From DASSUW01 sp963849695 (GTDB lineage: Bacteria > Actinomycetota > Thermoleophilia > Solirubrobacterales > Solirubrobacteraceae): a stretch of DNA of 64,000 nt. Every line of letters starts with the position of its first letter. The first letter of the stretch is position 1. The stretch is taken from assembly GCA_963849695.1 (NCBI GenBank), contig CAWKIT010000004.1, positions 78,033-142,032 of the forward strand, in the 5' to 3' direction. The position numbers and the translations under genes are program-made. Shown one piece after another: positions 53,756 through 61,857 of the stretch. The notes below the pieces were generated by a model. That model was not told the origin of the DNA. It saw only the letters and a program-made list of their open reading frames with translations, and did no database searches.

Positions 53756-54988
53756 ATGGAAGCCGCCACTGCCGCCTCGTTCTCGCTCGACCTCTCGCAG
53801 GACCAGCGCGACATCCGCGACTGGGTTCACGGGTTCGCCGAGGGCGTCGTGCGCCCGGCGGCGGCGGAGTGGGACGAGCGCGAGGAGACGCCGTGGCCGA
53901 TCATCGCCGAGGCCGCGAAGATCGGCCTCTACGGCTATGAGGCGCTCGCGCAGTTCCATGCCGACGAGACCGGGCTCACCTTTCCGATCGTCAACGAAGA
54001 GCTGTTCTGGGGCGACGCGGGGATCGGCATGGCGATCATGGGGACGTCGCTGGCGGTGGCGGCGATCTTCGGCCAGGGCACCGGCGAGCAGGCGGGCGAG
54101 TGGATCCCGCAGTGCTTCGGCAGCGAGGCCGAGCCGGCGGTCGCCGCGTTCTGCGTGTCCGAGCCCGACGCCGGCTCCGACGTCTCGTCGCTGCGCACGC
54201 GCGCGGTCTACGACGAGGCCAAGGACGAGTGGGTGTTGAACGGCCAGAAGGCGTGGGCCACCAACGGCGGGATCGCGGCCGTGCACGTGGTCGTCGCGTC
54301 GGTCGACCGCGAGCTCGGGGCCCGCGGCCAGGCGGCGTTCGTGATCCCGCCGGGCACGGCGGGCCTGACCATGGGCGCCAAGGTCCGCAAGCACGGGCTG
54401 CGCGCGTCGCACACCGCCGAGGTGTTCCTCGACAACTGCCGCGTGCCCGGTGCCTGCCTGCTCGGCGGCCGCGAGCGGCTGTCGGAGCGCCTGGCGCGGG
54501 CGCGCGAGGGCGGCGCCTCGCGCCGCCAGGCAGCGCTGCAGACGTTCGAGGCGACGCGGCCGACGGTCGCCGCCCAGGCGCTCGGCATCGCGCGCGCGGC
54601 ATACGAGTACGCGCTCGACTATGCGCGCCAGCGCGAGCAGTTCGGGCGTCCGATCATCGACAACCAGGCGATCGCGTTCACGCTCGCCGACATGAAGACC
54701 GAGATCGACGCGGCGCGGCTGCTGGTGTGGCGGGCGTCGTGGATGGGGCGCAGCGGGCGCACGTTCGAGAACGCCGAGGGCTCGATGTCGAAGCTGAAGG
54801 CGGGCGAGGTCGCGGTGTGGGTGACCGAGCGGGCGATCCAGGTGCTCGGCGGCAACGGTTACACGCGCGAGTACCCCGTCGAGCGCATGCACCGCGACGC
54901 GAAGATCTACACGATCTTCGAGGGCACCTCCGAGATCCAACGCCTGGTGGTTGCGCGCGCGATCTCGGGAAGGCGGGAAATTCGCTGA
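53756..54988 (+). CDS. Acyl-CoA dehydrogenase
   Basis: A 410-residue FAD enzyme that introduces a double bond into acyl-CoA. Blocks are AFCVSEPDAGSDVSSLRTRA, NGQKAWATNGG, the C-terminal QVLGGNGYTREYPVERMHRDAKI, split at GGNGY, and FEGTSEIQRLV. The catalytic glutamate is probably that in FEGTSE. Its last few residues (GRREIR) are encoded by a copy of the dispersed repeat. It fits with the acyl-CoA ligase of the preceding liv cluster. Confidence 0.92.
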   Translation: MEAATAASFSLDLSQDQRDIRDWVHGFAEGVVRPAAAEWDEREETPWPIIAEAAKIGLYGYEALAQFHADETGLTFPIVNEELFWGDAGIGMAIMGTSLAVAAIFGQGTGEQAGEWIPQCFGSEAEPAVAAFCVSEPDAGSDVSSLRTRAVYDEAKDEWVLNGQKAWATNGGIAAVHVVVASVDRELGARGQAAFVIPPGTAGLTMGAKVRKHGLRASHTAEVFLDNCRVPGACLLGGRERLSERLARAREGGASRRQAALQTFEATRPTVAAQALGIARAAYEYALDYARQREQFGRPIIDNQAIAFTLADMKTEIDAARLLVWRASWMGRSGRTFENAEGSMSKLKAGEVAVWVTERAIQVLGGNGYTREYPVERMHRDAKIYTIFEGTSEIQRLVVARAISGRREIR

Positions 54989-55070
54989 CGCGAATTCCCT
55001 TGCGAGTTCGCTTCGCGAACATCGCGGGCGGGAAATTCGCTAGCGCGGATTCCCTTGCGAACATCGCGGG
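54975..55070. repeat. Double-hairpin dispersed repeat, copies C and D in tandem
   Basis: Copy C (54975-55027) has GGGAAATTCGC-TGAC-GCGAATTCCC then GTTCGC-TTC-GCGAAC. Copy D (55029-55070) has GGGAAATTCGC-TAGC-GCGGATTCCC and a shortened second hairpin. Compared with copy A the stem base pair C-G is T-A in C and T-G in D. Confidence 0.85.
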
Positions 55071-55082
55071 GAGGTTGCGCTT

Positions 55083-55244
55083 ATGAGCGACGACGAGGAC
55101 TGGAAGGGCGAGCCGCCCGAGGGCCGGCACTCGCGCGACCGCGCGCGCCCGGGCTTCTGGGAGAACCAGTGGCAGGCGGCAGCGGCCTACGCGGTGCTGG
55201 GCGTGACGGTCATCGCTGCGATCCTGGTGATCCTCCTCGTCTGA
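55083..55244 (+). CDS. 53-residue single-pass membrane protein
   Basis: The product has an acidic, charged head (MSDDEDWKGEPPEGRHSRDR), an aromatic FWENQWQ stretch and one C-terminal helix (AVLGVTVIAAILVILLV). It begins 12 bases after the repeat pair. The clear charge-to-helix layout supports a real gene, but I do not recognise a family. Confidence 0.55.
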   Translation: MSDDEDWKGEPPEGRHSRDRARPGFWENQWQAAAAYAVLGVTVIAAILVILLV

Positions 55245-55617
55245 ACACGGCGACGACGATGGCCGCCGTGAGCACGTGCATGAGCATCAGCGTGCCGACC
55301 GCGGCGGCGTCGGTGCCCGGGTACTCGGGCGGGTCCTGAAGCCCGACCGAGAGCGGCGCCGCGAGCGAGAGGACCAGCGCCACCACCGCCACGATCGTGA
55401 ACGTGCGGACCGGGTCGCGCGCGAGGCGCCTGACGATCGCGAAGACGAGGGCGGCGGCGATGACGCCGACGAGCGTGGACACGACCACCGCTCGCAGCGC
55501 CAGGTGCTCGAACGCGTCGGGGATGTCGAACAGCGCGATCGCGAGCGCGCGCAGGAGGACGTTGGCGAGGACGGCGGCCACGGCGGCGAGCGCCGTGCGC
55601 GCGAGCAGGTCAGGCAA
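55210..55617 (-). CDS. Four-helix membrane protein (DUF6069-like)
   Basis: A 135-residue protein with four hydrophobic helices (ALAAVAAVLANVLLRALAI, VVSTLVGVIAAALVFAIV, FTIVAVVALVLSLAAPL, LMLMHVLTAAIVVAVF). The pattern fits the DUF6069 family of actinobacterial membrane proteins. The start appears to be TTG. Its 3' end overlaps the convergent 53-residue gene by 35 bases. Confidence 0.65.
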   Translation of the reverse strand: MPDLLARTALAAVAAVLANVLLRALAIALFDIPDAFEHLALRAVVVSTLVGVIAAALVFAIVRRLARDPVRTFTIVAVVALVLSLAAPLSVGLQDPPEYPGTDAAAVGTLMLMHVLTAAIVVAVFRRGGSPGSQR

Positions 55618-55756
55618 GGGTGCGGAGCGCCTCGCCGGCGGCCAGCGCGAGCGCCAGCAGACCGGCGGGCAGCCAGTACGACCGGTGGCGGCGTGTCCAC
55701 CTGCGGCCGTGGCGGCGGTCGGCGGCGCTCGCGTAGATCTGGCGCGGCTGATGCAC
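55610..55756 (-). CDS. Possible 48-residue membrane protein
   Basis: From a GTG the product reads VHQPRQIYASAADRR, then a basic stretch, one hydrophobic helix (WLPAGLLALALAAGEAL) and RTLA. Its TGA overlaps the TTG start of the next minus-strand gene, which would couple them. It is too short to be certain. Confidence 0.35.
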   Translation of the reverse strand: MHQPRQIYASAADRRHGRRWTRRHRSYWLPAGLLALALAAGEALRTLA

Positions 55757-55830
55757 CGAGTGCGATGGAAACCGTCCGCGCGGGTGCGGTCAAGCCGCGA
55801 TCCCGCATGCTGCGGGAATCGCTTCGGCGC

Positions 55831-56634
55831 CTAGGCCGGAAGCAGCGCGAATTGGCGCGACTGGGCGACGAGGCGGCCCTCCGAGTCCCAGATCTCGAAG
55901 TCCTCCTCGTGGTAGCCGCCGATCACGTGCCTGGTGGTGGAGCGGCAGGCGAGCCAGCCGGCTGCGGGGCGGCGCCGGACGTGCACGGTGAGCTCGAGCG
56001 TCGCCGAGCCGCGCACCCCGAGATCGAGCACCGCGGGGGCGGCGGCGTCGACCAGCGCGGCGAGCGCCAGCGGGTCGGGCTCGCGGCCGTCGCGGAAGCG
56101 CATCCAGAACTCCTGCCGGGGGTCGCCGGCGGGCTCGCCGCGCGCCCAGCCGGGCGGCTCCGCCGCGCGGTACTCGACCTGCTCGGTGATGCTGACGCCG
56201 GGGAGCGAGCCCTCGGGGAGGAGGTCGTGCGCGTGGTCCGGCGGCGGCAGCTCGGGTGGTGTGCCGAACTCGGCGGTGCGGCCGGACGAGTCACGGAGGT
56301 CGCCGAACGTGGCGACCAGGCGGACGATCTCGCGCCCGTCCTGGTGGAGCGTCGACTGGCCGGTCGCGGTGCGCCGGCCGCTGCGGACGACCTCGGTCCG
56401 GACCTCGGCGGCGCCCACCGCGCCCGGGCGGAGGAAGTACGCGGAGACGACGAGCGGATCGGGGAGCGGCATCTCGGCCGCGAGCGCGCGCAGGGTCACG
56501 GCCAGCATGTAGCCGCCGTTGGGAGTGCCGCCGAGCGCGGTCCAGCGGTCGGTCAGCCGCGCGGCGTAACGGCCGTCACCCGAGGGCTCGACGGCGGTGT
56601 CGGCATCGAAGGCGTGGTCGGTCATCGTCGTCAT
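55831..56634 (-). CDS. Acyl-CoA thioesterase-like (double hot-dog) protein
   Basis: A 267-residue protein of the TesB-like thioesterase superfamily. GGTPNGGYMLAVTLRAL in the first half and a second hot-dog-like half ending EIWDSEGRLVAQSRQFALLP are typical. It would hydrolyse acyl-CoA or only bind it. Three nearby in-frame ATGs make the start uncertain; I chose the middle one. It is a plausible partner of the acyl-CoA enzymes 1 kb away. Confidence 0.8.
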   Translation of the reverse strand: MTTMTDHAFDADTAVEPSGDGRYAARLTDRWTALGGTPNGGYMLAVTLRALAAEMPLPDPLVVSAYFLRPGAVGAAEVRTEVVRSGRRTATGQSTLHQDGREIVRLVATFGDLRDSSGRTAEFGTPPELPPPDHAHDLLPEGSLPGVSITEQVEYRAAEPPGWARGEPAGDPRQEFWMRFRDGREPDPLALAALVDAAAPAVLDLGVRGSATLELTVHVRRRPAAGWLACRSTTRHVIGGYHEEDFEIWDSEGRLVAQSRQFALLPA

Positions 56635-56894
56635 CGCCACCATGTTGGCCGGGGCAGCGGCGTGTGGCAATTACCCGCCACGTAATCAGCTGGGCTTCTT
56701 CTCCTGCCTGCGGAGTCGTCGACGCGTTCTATTTCACCGCCTCGACCTCGGCCGCTTCGTGCGCTCCGCGAGCAAGCGGTCGAGCTGGCCCCGCGCACGC
56801 TCCAGCTCGCCCGGGAGGCGTGTGCGTGTGGCGCCACGTCCGCTACGACTGCTTCGCTCGCTCGCCGCTTCGCCGATCTCGACGACGCGGTGCT

Positions 56895-57221
56895 CTATGA
56901 ACTTGGCGGCCGGTACGTTGCTGCGGCGGCCTTCCGCATCGCGTCCTGGGCCTCGTCCATGTCGAGCAGAACGGTGGTCTCGACGTCCGATAACGCTCCG
57001 CCGGCGCCGACGGCCATGGCCAGCGCCGCCGCCGACGCGTTGTCAGGCGCCTCCATCAGAAAGACTCCGTCGAACTCGCCGAAGGCGTACCAGAAGCCCA
57101 ACAGCTTGCTGCCAAGTGACTCCGCCACTTCCCGCGCCGCGGCGCTCCTGTCCTCCGGCTGATCGAGCAGCGCCTTCATGGCGTCCGGCGTGTAGCTGAA
57201 GCGGCCGAGGTACAGCGGCAT
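56895..57221 (-). CDS. GYD-domain protein
   Basis: A 108-residue soluble protein. It starts MPLYLGRFSYTPDAMKAL, has ESLGSKLLGFWYAFGEFDGV in the middle and matches the GYD family of small alpha/beta proteins with unknown function. It is the last chromosomal gene before the attachment site. The 224 bases between it and the thioesterase gene hold nothing that I can identify. Confidence 0.8.
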   Translation of the reverse strand: MPLYLGRFSYTPDAMKALLDQPEDRSAAAREVAESLGSKLLGFWYAFGEFDGVFLMEAPDNASAAALAMAVGAGGALSDVETTVLLDMDEAQDAMRKAAAATYRPPSS

Positions 57222-57360
57222 GCGAAGCCTCCACCCGACTGGGCGTTGTTGGGGACCGGGCGATCCTCGCGGATCGCTGATGCGCGCGCAAGGCGGGTCG
57301 ACCGCGATTCGCTGGCCCAGACCGACCTCGCTCGCGGCGACAGGTGCGCACGCCAAACTG

Positions 57361-57498
57361 CACGAGGCCCGCCGCAGAGCCAAATCCAGCGGGACCCGAG
57401 CGGAGGGGGCGGGATTCGAACCCGCGGTCCGCGTGAACGGACTCCGGTTTTCAAGACGCAGGCACCTTGGCTCTGCGCCTGGCTTTGCGGGCCTCGTG
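57361..57498. repeat. Inverted repeat flanking the tRNA fragment
   Basis: CACGAGGCCCGC then CGCAGAGCCAA at 57361-57383 recurs inverted at 57467-57498, where nine extra bases split the two blocks. The tRNA-Ser 3' fragment lies between the arms. The whole gene-free stretch 57222-57599 holds only this structure, the tRNA fragment and three GGGACC direct repeats at 57498, 57510 and 57519. Confidence 0.65.
57401..57455 (-). tRNA. Truncated tRNA-Ser(UGA), 3' part (attachment-site remnant)
   Basis: Read on the minus strand this gives the anticodon loop CTTGAAA (anticodon TGA), the 3' anticodon stem ACCGG, a long serine-type variable arm, the T arm GCGGG-TTCGAAT-CCCGC, then CCCCTCC and G73. The 5' anticodon stem upstream (TGCGT) does not pair with ACCGG, and no D arm or matching 5' acceptor strand is found. 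This is the pattern left when an element integrates into the 3' half of a tRNA gene. The rebuilt gene should be at the other end of the element. Confidence 0.85.
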
Positions 57499-57599
57499 GG
57501 ACCGTTCGCGGGACCACCGGGACCGGCCTTGCCGTCACCGGCGCGGAGAACACGGTTCACACTCGCCGCCCCGTCGGCGCGGCGTGCAATGCTGCCGCT

Positions 57600-58115
57600 G
57601 TGCGGGAGTTGTTTCGGCAGGTACGCGAGAGCGGCAAGGGATCCTATCCGTACCTGGCCCTTGCGGGAGCGCTGATCATCCCGGATCTCTGCGGAGCGAT
57701 GGACGCCGCTAACGGGCGCGCCACCGGGGCACGCTATGCCCGGTGGTTCGATGCCCACGTCGCCGACCGCTATACGGTCCGGGGCGAGGTATGGCTGACC
57801 GGCCAGGACTGCTACCGCTTGCGCTGCTCGCTCCTCCACCAGGGCACCACAGCGCACCCAGCGGGCACCTACACCCGGTTCATCTTCACCGAGCATCACC
57901 CGGACGGCATCAGAGTTCACATGAACCGGATGGACGACGATCTCAACTTGGGCATCCCCGAGTTCACCCGCGACATGGCCGAGGCGGGCGTAGCCTGGCT
58001 CGACCGCGTCGAGCAGACGCCGCTCTTCCAGCAGAACTACTCGCGTTTCCTGCGCCGCTATCCCGAGGGCGTCCCAGGGAACCCGATCAACTTGGGCGTG
58101 CCGATGATCGCCTGA
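57600..58115 (+). CDS. HEPN-like protein, element cargo
   Basis: A 171-residue protein from a GTG. It contains DCYRLRCSLLHQGT with Arg75 and His80, fitting the R-x4-6-H motif of HEPN ribonucleases, preceded by a helix with IPDLCGAMD. Related hypothetical proteins with a CLLHQG motif are common in bacteria. It lies between the attachment site and the integrase and points away from the element operon, a usual position for cargo. A defence or toxin role is only inferred. No antitoxin partner is evident. Confidence 0.6.
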   Translation: MRELFRQVRESGKGSYPYLALAGALIIPDLCGAMDAANGRATGARYARWFDAHVADRYTVRGEVWLTGQDCYRLRCSLLHQGTTAHPAGTYTRFIFTEHHPDGIRVHMNRMDDDLNLGIPEFTRDMAEAGVAWLDRVEQTPLFQQNYSRFLRRYPEGVPGNPINLGVPMIA

Positions 58116-58138
58116 GGGCCTCCTCGGGGGCAAGGTGC

Positions 58139-58528
58139 TCAGCCCTCCTCCTCGTCGTCGGCATCGGGGTCGTCGGGCAGGTCGTCGGCCTCGTCGACCG
58201 CGTGCTGCTCGACGTAGTCGGTGAGGATCTCGCGCACGCCCTCCAGGTCGGGCCACTCGCCCGTGGCCAACCCGTCGGCGGCGGCCTCGGCCTCGGCGAC
58301 GCTCAGCGGGGGCCGATCCGGCCGGTCGTGGCGGTTTGGCCGGATGCCGGTGAGCACGTAGCGCATCGCGGCCGCCGCGGTGATCGGCCTGCCCTCCAGG
58401 TCGGCCCGGAAGCCGTACTCCAGCCACTCGCGCGTGGGCCTCCGGTACATCTCGGCCCCGCCGGTCCAGAAGCCGCCGGGCAGGCGGACGAGAACGCCCT
58501 TGTCCCAGTAGTAGTCCCAGCCGCTCAT
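58139..58528 (-). CDS. Unknown acidic protein downstream of the integrase
   Basis: A 129-residue protein starting MSGWDYYWDKG, whose ATG overlaps the integrase stop. The last 30 residues are strongly acidic (DEADDLPDDPDADDEEEG). No catalytic motif is seen. Coupling to the integrase gene suggests a role in excision or control (inference). Confidence 0.65.
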   Translation of the reverse strand: MSGWDYYWDKGVLVRLPGGFWTGGAEMYRRPTREWLEYGFRADLEGRPITAAAAMRYVLTGIRPNRHDRPDRPPLSVAEAEAAADGLATGEWPDLEGVREILTDYVEQHAVDEADDLPDDPDADDEEEG

Positions 58529-59616
58529 GCGAACGCCTCGGCTAGCAAGGCACCGGCGGCCTCGGTCGCGCCCTTCATCAGGTGCGAGTAGCGGTCGAGC
58601 GTGATCGTGATGCTGGAGTGCCCCATCAGCACCTGGAGCGCCTTCGGCTCCATCTTCCCGGCGATCGCCAGCGACGCGAAGACGTGGCGGCACTCATGCA
58701 GCGTAAGCGGCTCCAGCCCGGCGTCCTTCCACGCCATGCGCGCGCGCTTGCCGACGCTCGTGGCCGCGAACGCGGTGCGGGCACTGACGCCGAATACGAG
58801 GTCGTCGCCGGTCCTACCGTCGAGGCCCTGCCGTGCCAGGTGCTCGGCCAGCGGCGGCGTGAGCGGGACCGTCCGGCTCCCGGCCTCGGACTTCGGCTCG
58901 CCCGCCTCGCTCTCGGGCCAGTCCCAGCTACGGGAGACCGTGATCGCCCCGGCCACGAGGTCGACGTCTGACCAGCGCAGCGCGCCGATCTCGCCGCGGC
59001 GCAGGCCGGTGTAGAGCGCCGTCGCCCAGATGCCGCGGTCGACCTCGGGGGCGGCCTCGATGTAGCCCCGCACCTGCTCGGGCGTCATCACGCGCACCCG
59101 CTTGCCGCGCACGGCGGGCAGCCGGACGCCGATGGTGCCGTTGACGGCCAGCGCGCCCTCGCGCACCGCACGGCCGACCACGCAGCGCACCGGGATCAGC
59201 GCGTTGCGGATCGTGGAGGCTCCCAGGCCCTGGCGCTTGAGGCGGTCGACCAGCACCGTCAGCACCGGCACCGTGACCTCGGCCAGCGGCGTGCTCGCCA
59301 TCGACGGCAGGACATGGCTCGCCATCACCTGCCGATAGCCGCGCAGCACGCTCGGCTTGTACCTGCCGCCCGAGCGGTTGCGCTCGATGCCGTCCTCGGC
59401 CAGCGCGATCCACTCGGACCACGCCTCGCCCAACGGAATCTCGCCGCCGGTGCGCGCGCCCTTCTCGGCGGTGTCCAGCTTCCAGCGGACGGCCTCGTTC
59501 TCCGAGGCCAGCCACCCGGACGACAGGCGCTCGCCGCCGACCCTCAGCTTTGCCCGGTACGACCACGCGCCTGCCTTGCTCCGGCGGCTCTCAATGCCGG
59601 GGATCTTGGACTTCAT
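58525..59616 (-). CDS. Tyrosine recombinase / site-specific integrase
   Basis: A 363-residue phage-type integrase. An N-terminal arm-binding region is followed by a SAM-like core-binding domain and the catalytic domain. The catalytic residues are Arg206 (TGLRRGE), His307 and Arg310 (LHECRH), His333 (MGHSS) and Tyr343 (DRYSH). It would integrate and excise the element at the tRNA-Ser site about 1.1 kb from its 3' end. A GGAGG site precedes the ATG. Confidence 0.95.
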   Translation of the reverse strand: MKSKIPGIESRRSKAGAWSYRAKLRVGGERLSSGWLASENEAVRWKLDTAEKGARTGGEIPLGEAWSEWIALAEDGIERNRSGGRYKPSVLRGYRQVMASHVLPSMASTPLAEVTVPVLTVLVDRLKRQGLGASTIRNALIPVRCVVGRAVREGALAVNGTIGVRLPAVRGKRVRVMTPEQVRGYIEAAPEVDRGIWATALYTGLRRGEIGALRWSDVDLVAGAITVSRSWDWPESEAGEPKSEAGSRTVPLTPPLAEHLARQGLDGRTGDDLVFGVSARTAFAATSVGKRARMAWKDAGLEPLTLHECRHVFASLAIAGKMEPKALQVLMGHSSITITLDRYSHLMKGATEAAGALLAEAFA

Positions 59617-59664
59617 GCGGGACCTCCAATCCCTCGCGGCCGGGGCCTATTCCCGAGGCCGCGC

Positions 59665-59682
59665 CTACACCCCCCATTGTAG
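59665..59682 (-). promoter_or_regulatory. Candidate integrase promoter with dyad
   Basis: In the 204-bp gap before the integrase, CTACA and TGTAG flank eight bases. On the coding strand this includes TACAAT, a good minus-10 hexamer about 60 bp before the ATG. No clear minus-35 is seen. The dyad would let a repressor cover the minus-10. Confidence 0.4.
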
Positions 59683-59798
59683 TCGTTTTTGGCTCTACTG
59701 CGCGAGATTCGGCCCTCGGCGCAGAACCCGGTTCCCCGGTGCTCCGGTGGTGAGAACCGGTGCCCGAGGGCGGCCCAACGCCACGCCGAGCGCCCCGT

Positions 59799-59817
59799 GG
59801 GACCACGCGCCGGTCCC
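59799..59817. repeat. GGGACC-N7-GGTCCC palindrome 1
   Basis: GGGACC and GGTCCC are separated by ACGCGCC. It lies just beyond the 3' end of the coiled-coil gene and could form a six-pair hairpin. Confidence 0.6.
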
Positions 59818-59820
59818 GCG

Positions 59821-60135
59821 TCATGGCCGCTGCTTCTCGCTCCGATAGCGCTCGTGCTGCTCCAGCCACGGGCGGCGCGAGTCCAACAGCACGTCGCGCT
59901 CGGTCACGTCCGGCTCGACGGCCTCGGGGCGCTCGGGTAGGTCGGGGTCGAACTCGTCGGCCGCCTTCTCGATCTTCGCGTCGATCTCCTCCAGGCGCTC
60001 GCGGAACGGGGCCATCGCCGCATCGAGGTCGGCGATCAGGGCCTCGTAGCGCTGGCGCAGCGGCTCGGTCGCGTTCGTGGCCTCCTCGCGCAGCGTCCTC
60101 AACTCGGCCAGCAGGGGTTCTAGACCTCGCCCCAT
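59821..60135 (-). CDS. Small coiled-coil protein of the element
   Basis: A 104-residue protein. Residues 1-60 form an amphipathic helical stretch (LEPLLAELRTLREEATNATE, then RERLEEIDAKIEKAADEF) typical of coiled coils. It overlaps the end of the Toprim gene by 16 bases. Its function is unknown, though the coupling suggests a partner of the Toprim protein. Confidence 0.65.
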   Translation of the reverse strand: MGRGLEPLLAELRTLREEATNATEPLRQRYEALIADLDAAMAPFRERLEEIDAKIEKAADEFDPDLPERPEAVEPDVTERDVLLDSRRPWLEQHERYRSEKQRP

Positions 60136-61241
60136 TCGCGCTCGACGGTCTCCGTCGCCTCGTCGACGGCCTCGTGCAGGCGCTCGGTGAGGCCGTCGTC
60201 ACGGTAGGCGTCGATGGCGGTGCTCACCATGCGGCGCAACTCTCCAGGGCGGATCGCGGCCAGAGCGTCCAACTCGACGCCGCCCTCGCCGTAGCGTTCT
60301 TCGAAGTTGGCCTTGCGGGTGTCGGTCGCCTTGGTAGGCACCCGTGGCAGCCTCCAGCGCACGACCTGCTCGTGCGTGAGGGCGAGTTGCTCCAGCTTGA
60401 CCTCGACGTCGGGGAACAGCCGCTCGCGCCAGTACTCCAGATGGCGCGCGGTGGAGGTCGGCATCGAGGCCCCGGTCGGGTCGAAGTCGCTGATGTACAG
60501 CGCCACGCCGGGGCGCTCCAGGCGCTGGCAGCGCTCCAGCATGTTGATGGCGGCGGTGATCGACTGGGTGCCCGCGGCAGGCACGAGGTTGGCCCCCACC
60601 CGGCGGCACAGCGGCACGAGGACGTCGTTCTGGGAGGTCTTCTCGATCCAGACCTCCACGAGCACCGGCTGGTCGGCCGTCGCGTAGTCGTAGCCCGAGA
60701 CCTGCATGGTCGGCACGCGCGAGCGCAGGTTCGGAACAGCCAGGTCGCCGTACAGACGCGGCAGGCCGATGACACCGGCGTACTCGTGATTGACGCGCCC
60801 CACCGCCACCTCGGGGTCCTCGATGCGCGGCCAGACGCCGGTGACCATGTCCGGGTTGCGCCGGTCCACGAACACGAGCGGGTCGACCTCGTCGGGCAGC
60901 AGGTAGCGGGCGGCCTTGGCGGCGGCCAGCAGGAAATGCCAGTCGGCCAGGGTGTTCTCGTAGATCGCGCCGTCCGGGCGCGCGACGCGCACCTCGCCGC
61001 TGATCATCCGGTAGTGCAGGCGGCGCAGGTGGCCGGTGGAGCCGTGCGCGTGCCAGTGCTCGGCGAACCACTCGGCGTTGCGCCGGTGCGCCTCGGTCCC
61101 GTAGATGTACGGGTCGTTGTTGCGGTCCAGGACCAGCAGGTCGCTCACGCGCCGGTAGCCGTTCAGGGCACGCAGGGCGGCCTGCATCTCCTCGGGGCCG
61201 ACTGGGCCGGTCCACGCTCCAGTTGTGGGCGTGTGCGCCAT
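60120..61241 (-). CDS. Toprim-domain protein resembling topoisomerase VI subunit A
   Basis: A 373-residue protein. LRRLHYRMISG and YENTLADWHFLLAAAKAARY recall the winged-helix and linker part of TopoVI-A/Spo11 proteins found on mobile elements. A Toprim-like metal site follows: Glu200 in VWIEK and the DxD pair Asp252/Asp254 in YISDFDPTGASM. No separate B subunit is visible. It may cut or relax DNA during replication or transfer of the element (inference). The ATG at 61241 is preferred to a GTG nine bases upstream. Confidence 0.65.
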   Translation of the reverse strand: MAHTPTTGAWTGPVGPEEMQAALRALNGYRRVSDLLVLDRNNDPYIYGTEAHRRNAEWFAEHWHAHGSTGHLRRLHYRMISGEVRVARPDGAIYENTLADWHFLLAAAKAARYLLPDEVDPLVFVDRRNPDMVTGVWPRIEDPEVAVGRVNHEYAGVIGLPRLYGDLAVPNLRSRVPTMQVSGYDYATADQPVLVEVWIEKTSQNDVLVPLCRRVGANLVPAAGTQSITAAINMLERCQRLERPGVALYISDFDPTGASMPTSTARHLEYWRERLFPDVEVKLEQLALTHEQVVRWRLPRVPTKATDTRKANFEERYGEGGVELDALAAIRPGELRRMVSTAIDAYRDDGLTERLHEAVDEATETVEREWGEV

Positions 61242-61377
61242 GGCGCGCACCGCGGTTGATAGCTAAATCTGGGTCCGAGCCGATCGGGCGCTCGTCATCG
61301 TTCGTCATGGCTTGGCCGCCTCCAACGGCCTCGGCCGGAGCGCCTATTCGCGTGCCCGGCCCTGGGTCGAGTATCGG

Positions 61378-61585
61378 TCATTCCGGCCTCCTCAGTGAGG
61401 CCGTGCGGTCGCACCAGGCGCGCAGTTCGGCGACTGCCACGAGGCGGGCGGTGCCGACCCTCCATCACGCGCAACTGCGGGGCGACGTAGCGGCGAAAGC
61501 TGCTCAGGCTCAGCCCGAGCGAGTCGGCCGCCTCCTGGTAGGTGAGCGCCACGCGCGGCACCGGCTCCGGCTCGCGCGCCTTCAC
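61378..61585 (-). CDS. Excisionase-like helix-turn-helix protein (one frameshift)
   Basis: About 68 residues read across one extra base near 61462. LTYQEAADSLGLSLSSFRRYV is a MerR/excisionase-type HTH, here given as its first 20-odd positions. After the shift the frame reads RVGTARLVAVAELRAWCDRTA, the usual wing and helix. The GTG start overlaps the stop of the zinc-finger gene. It probably binds the attachment region or the operon promoter. Confidence 0.65.
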
Positions 61586-61857
61586 GATCGACCACCGACC
61601 TCGGGCCAAATGTGCAGCGCGTTGCACATTTGCCGTGCCCCGGTCTCAGCCACCGATGCCCCGTGGCTCTCCGGCGGCTGACCGGCGGCCTCGTGGGACC
61701 GGTCGCCGGTCCCATGTCTATCTGAGACAGACTTCGGGTGGCAGCGCGCGCACGTCCACGGTCCGCTCGGGAAGCGCCAGCGGTACTCGCAGCGAAGCGG
61801 GTCCGGGCACGGCGACGGCGGTGGCTCCGAGCAGGGGCGATACCTCGACGGCGTCAC
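61582..61857 (-). CDS. Small zinc-finger-like protein of the element
   Basis: A 91-residue protein from a GTG overlapping the AAA gene stop. The N-terminal half has several Cys residues (CSEPPPSPCPDPLRCEYRWR, then WTCARCHP) that suggest a zinc knuckle. Part of the C-terminal half is encoded by a GGGACC palindrome. Similar Cys-rich small proteins occur on actinobacterial integrative elements. Confidence 0.5.
   Translation of the reverse strand: MTPSRYRPCSEPPPSPCPDPLRCEYRWRFPSGPWTCARCHPKSVSDRHGTGDRSHEAAGQPPESHGASVAETGARQMCNALHIWPEVGGRS
61694..61714. repeat. GGGACC-N7-GGTCCC palindrome 2
   Basis: TGGGACC and GGTCCCA flank GGTCGCC. The left flank GCCTCGTGGGACCG also occurs at 57491-57504. Confidence 0.65.

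Noticed and set aside
57401..57455. A complete functional tRNA-Ser gene
   Set aside because: The 5' half is missing: the upstream bases do not pair with the anticodon or acceptor stems.
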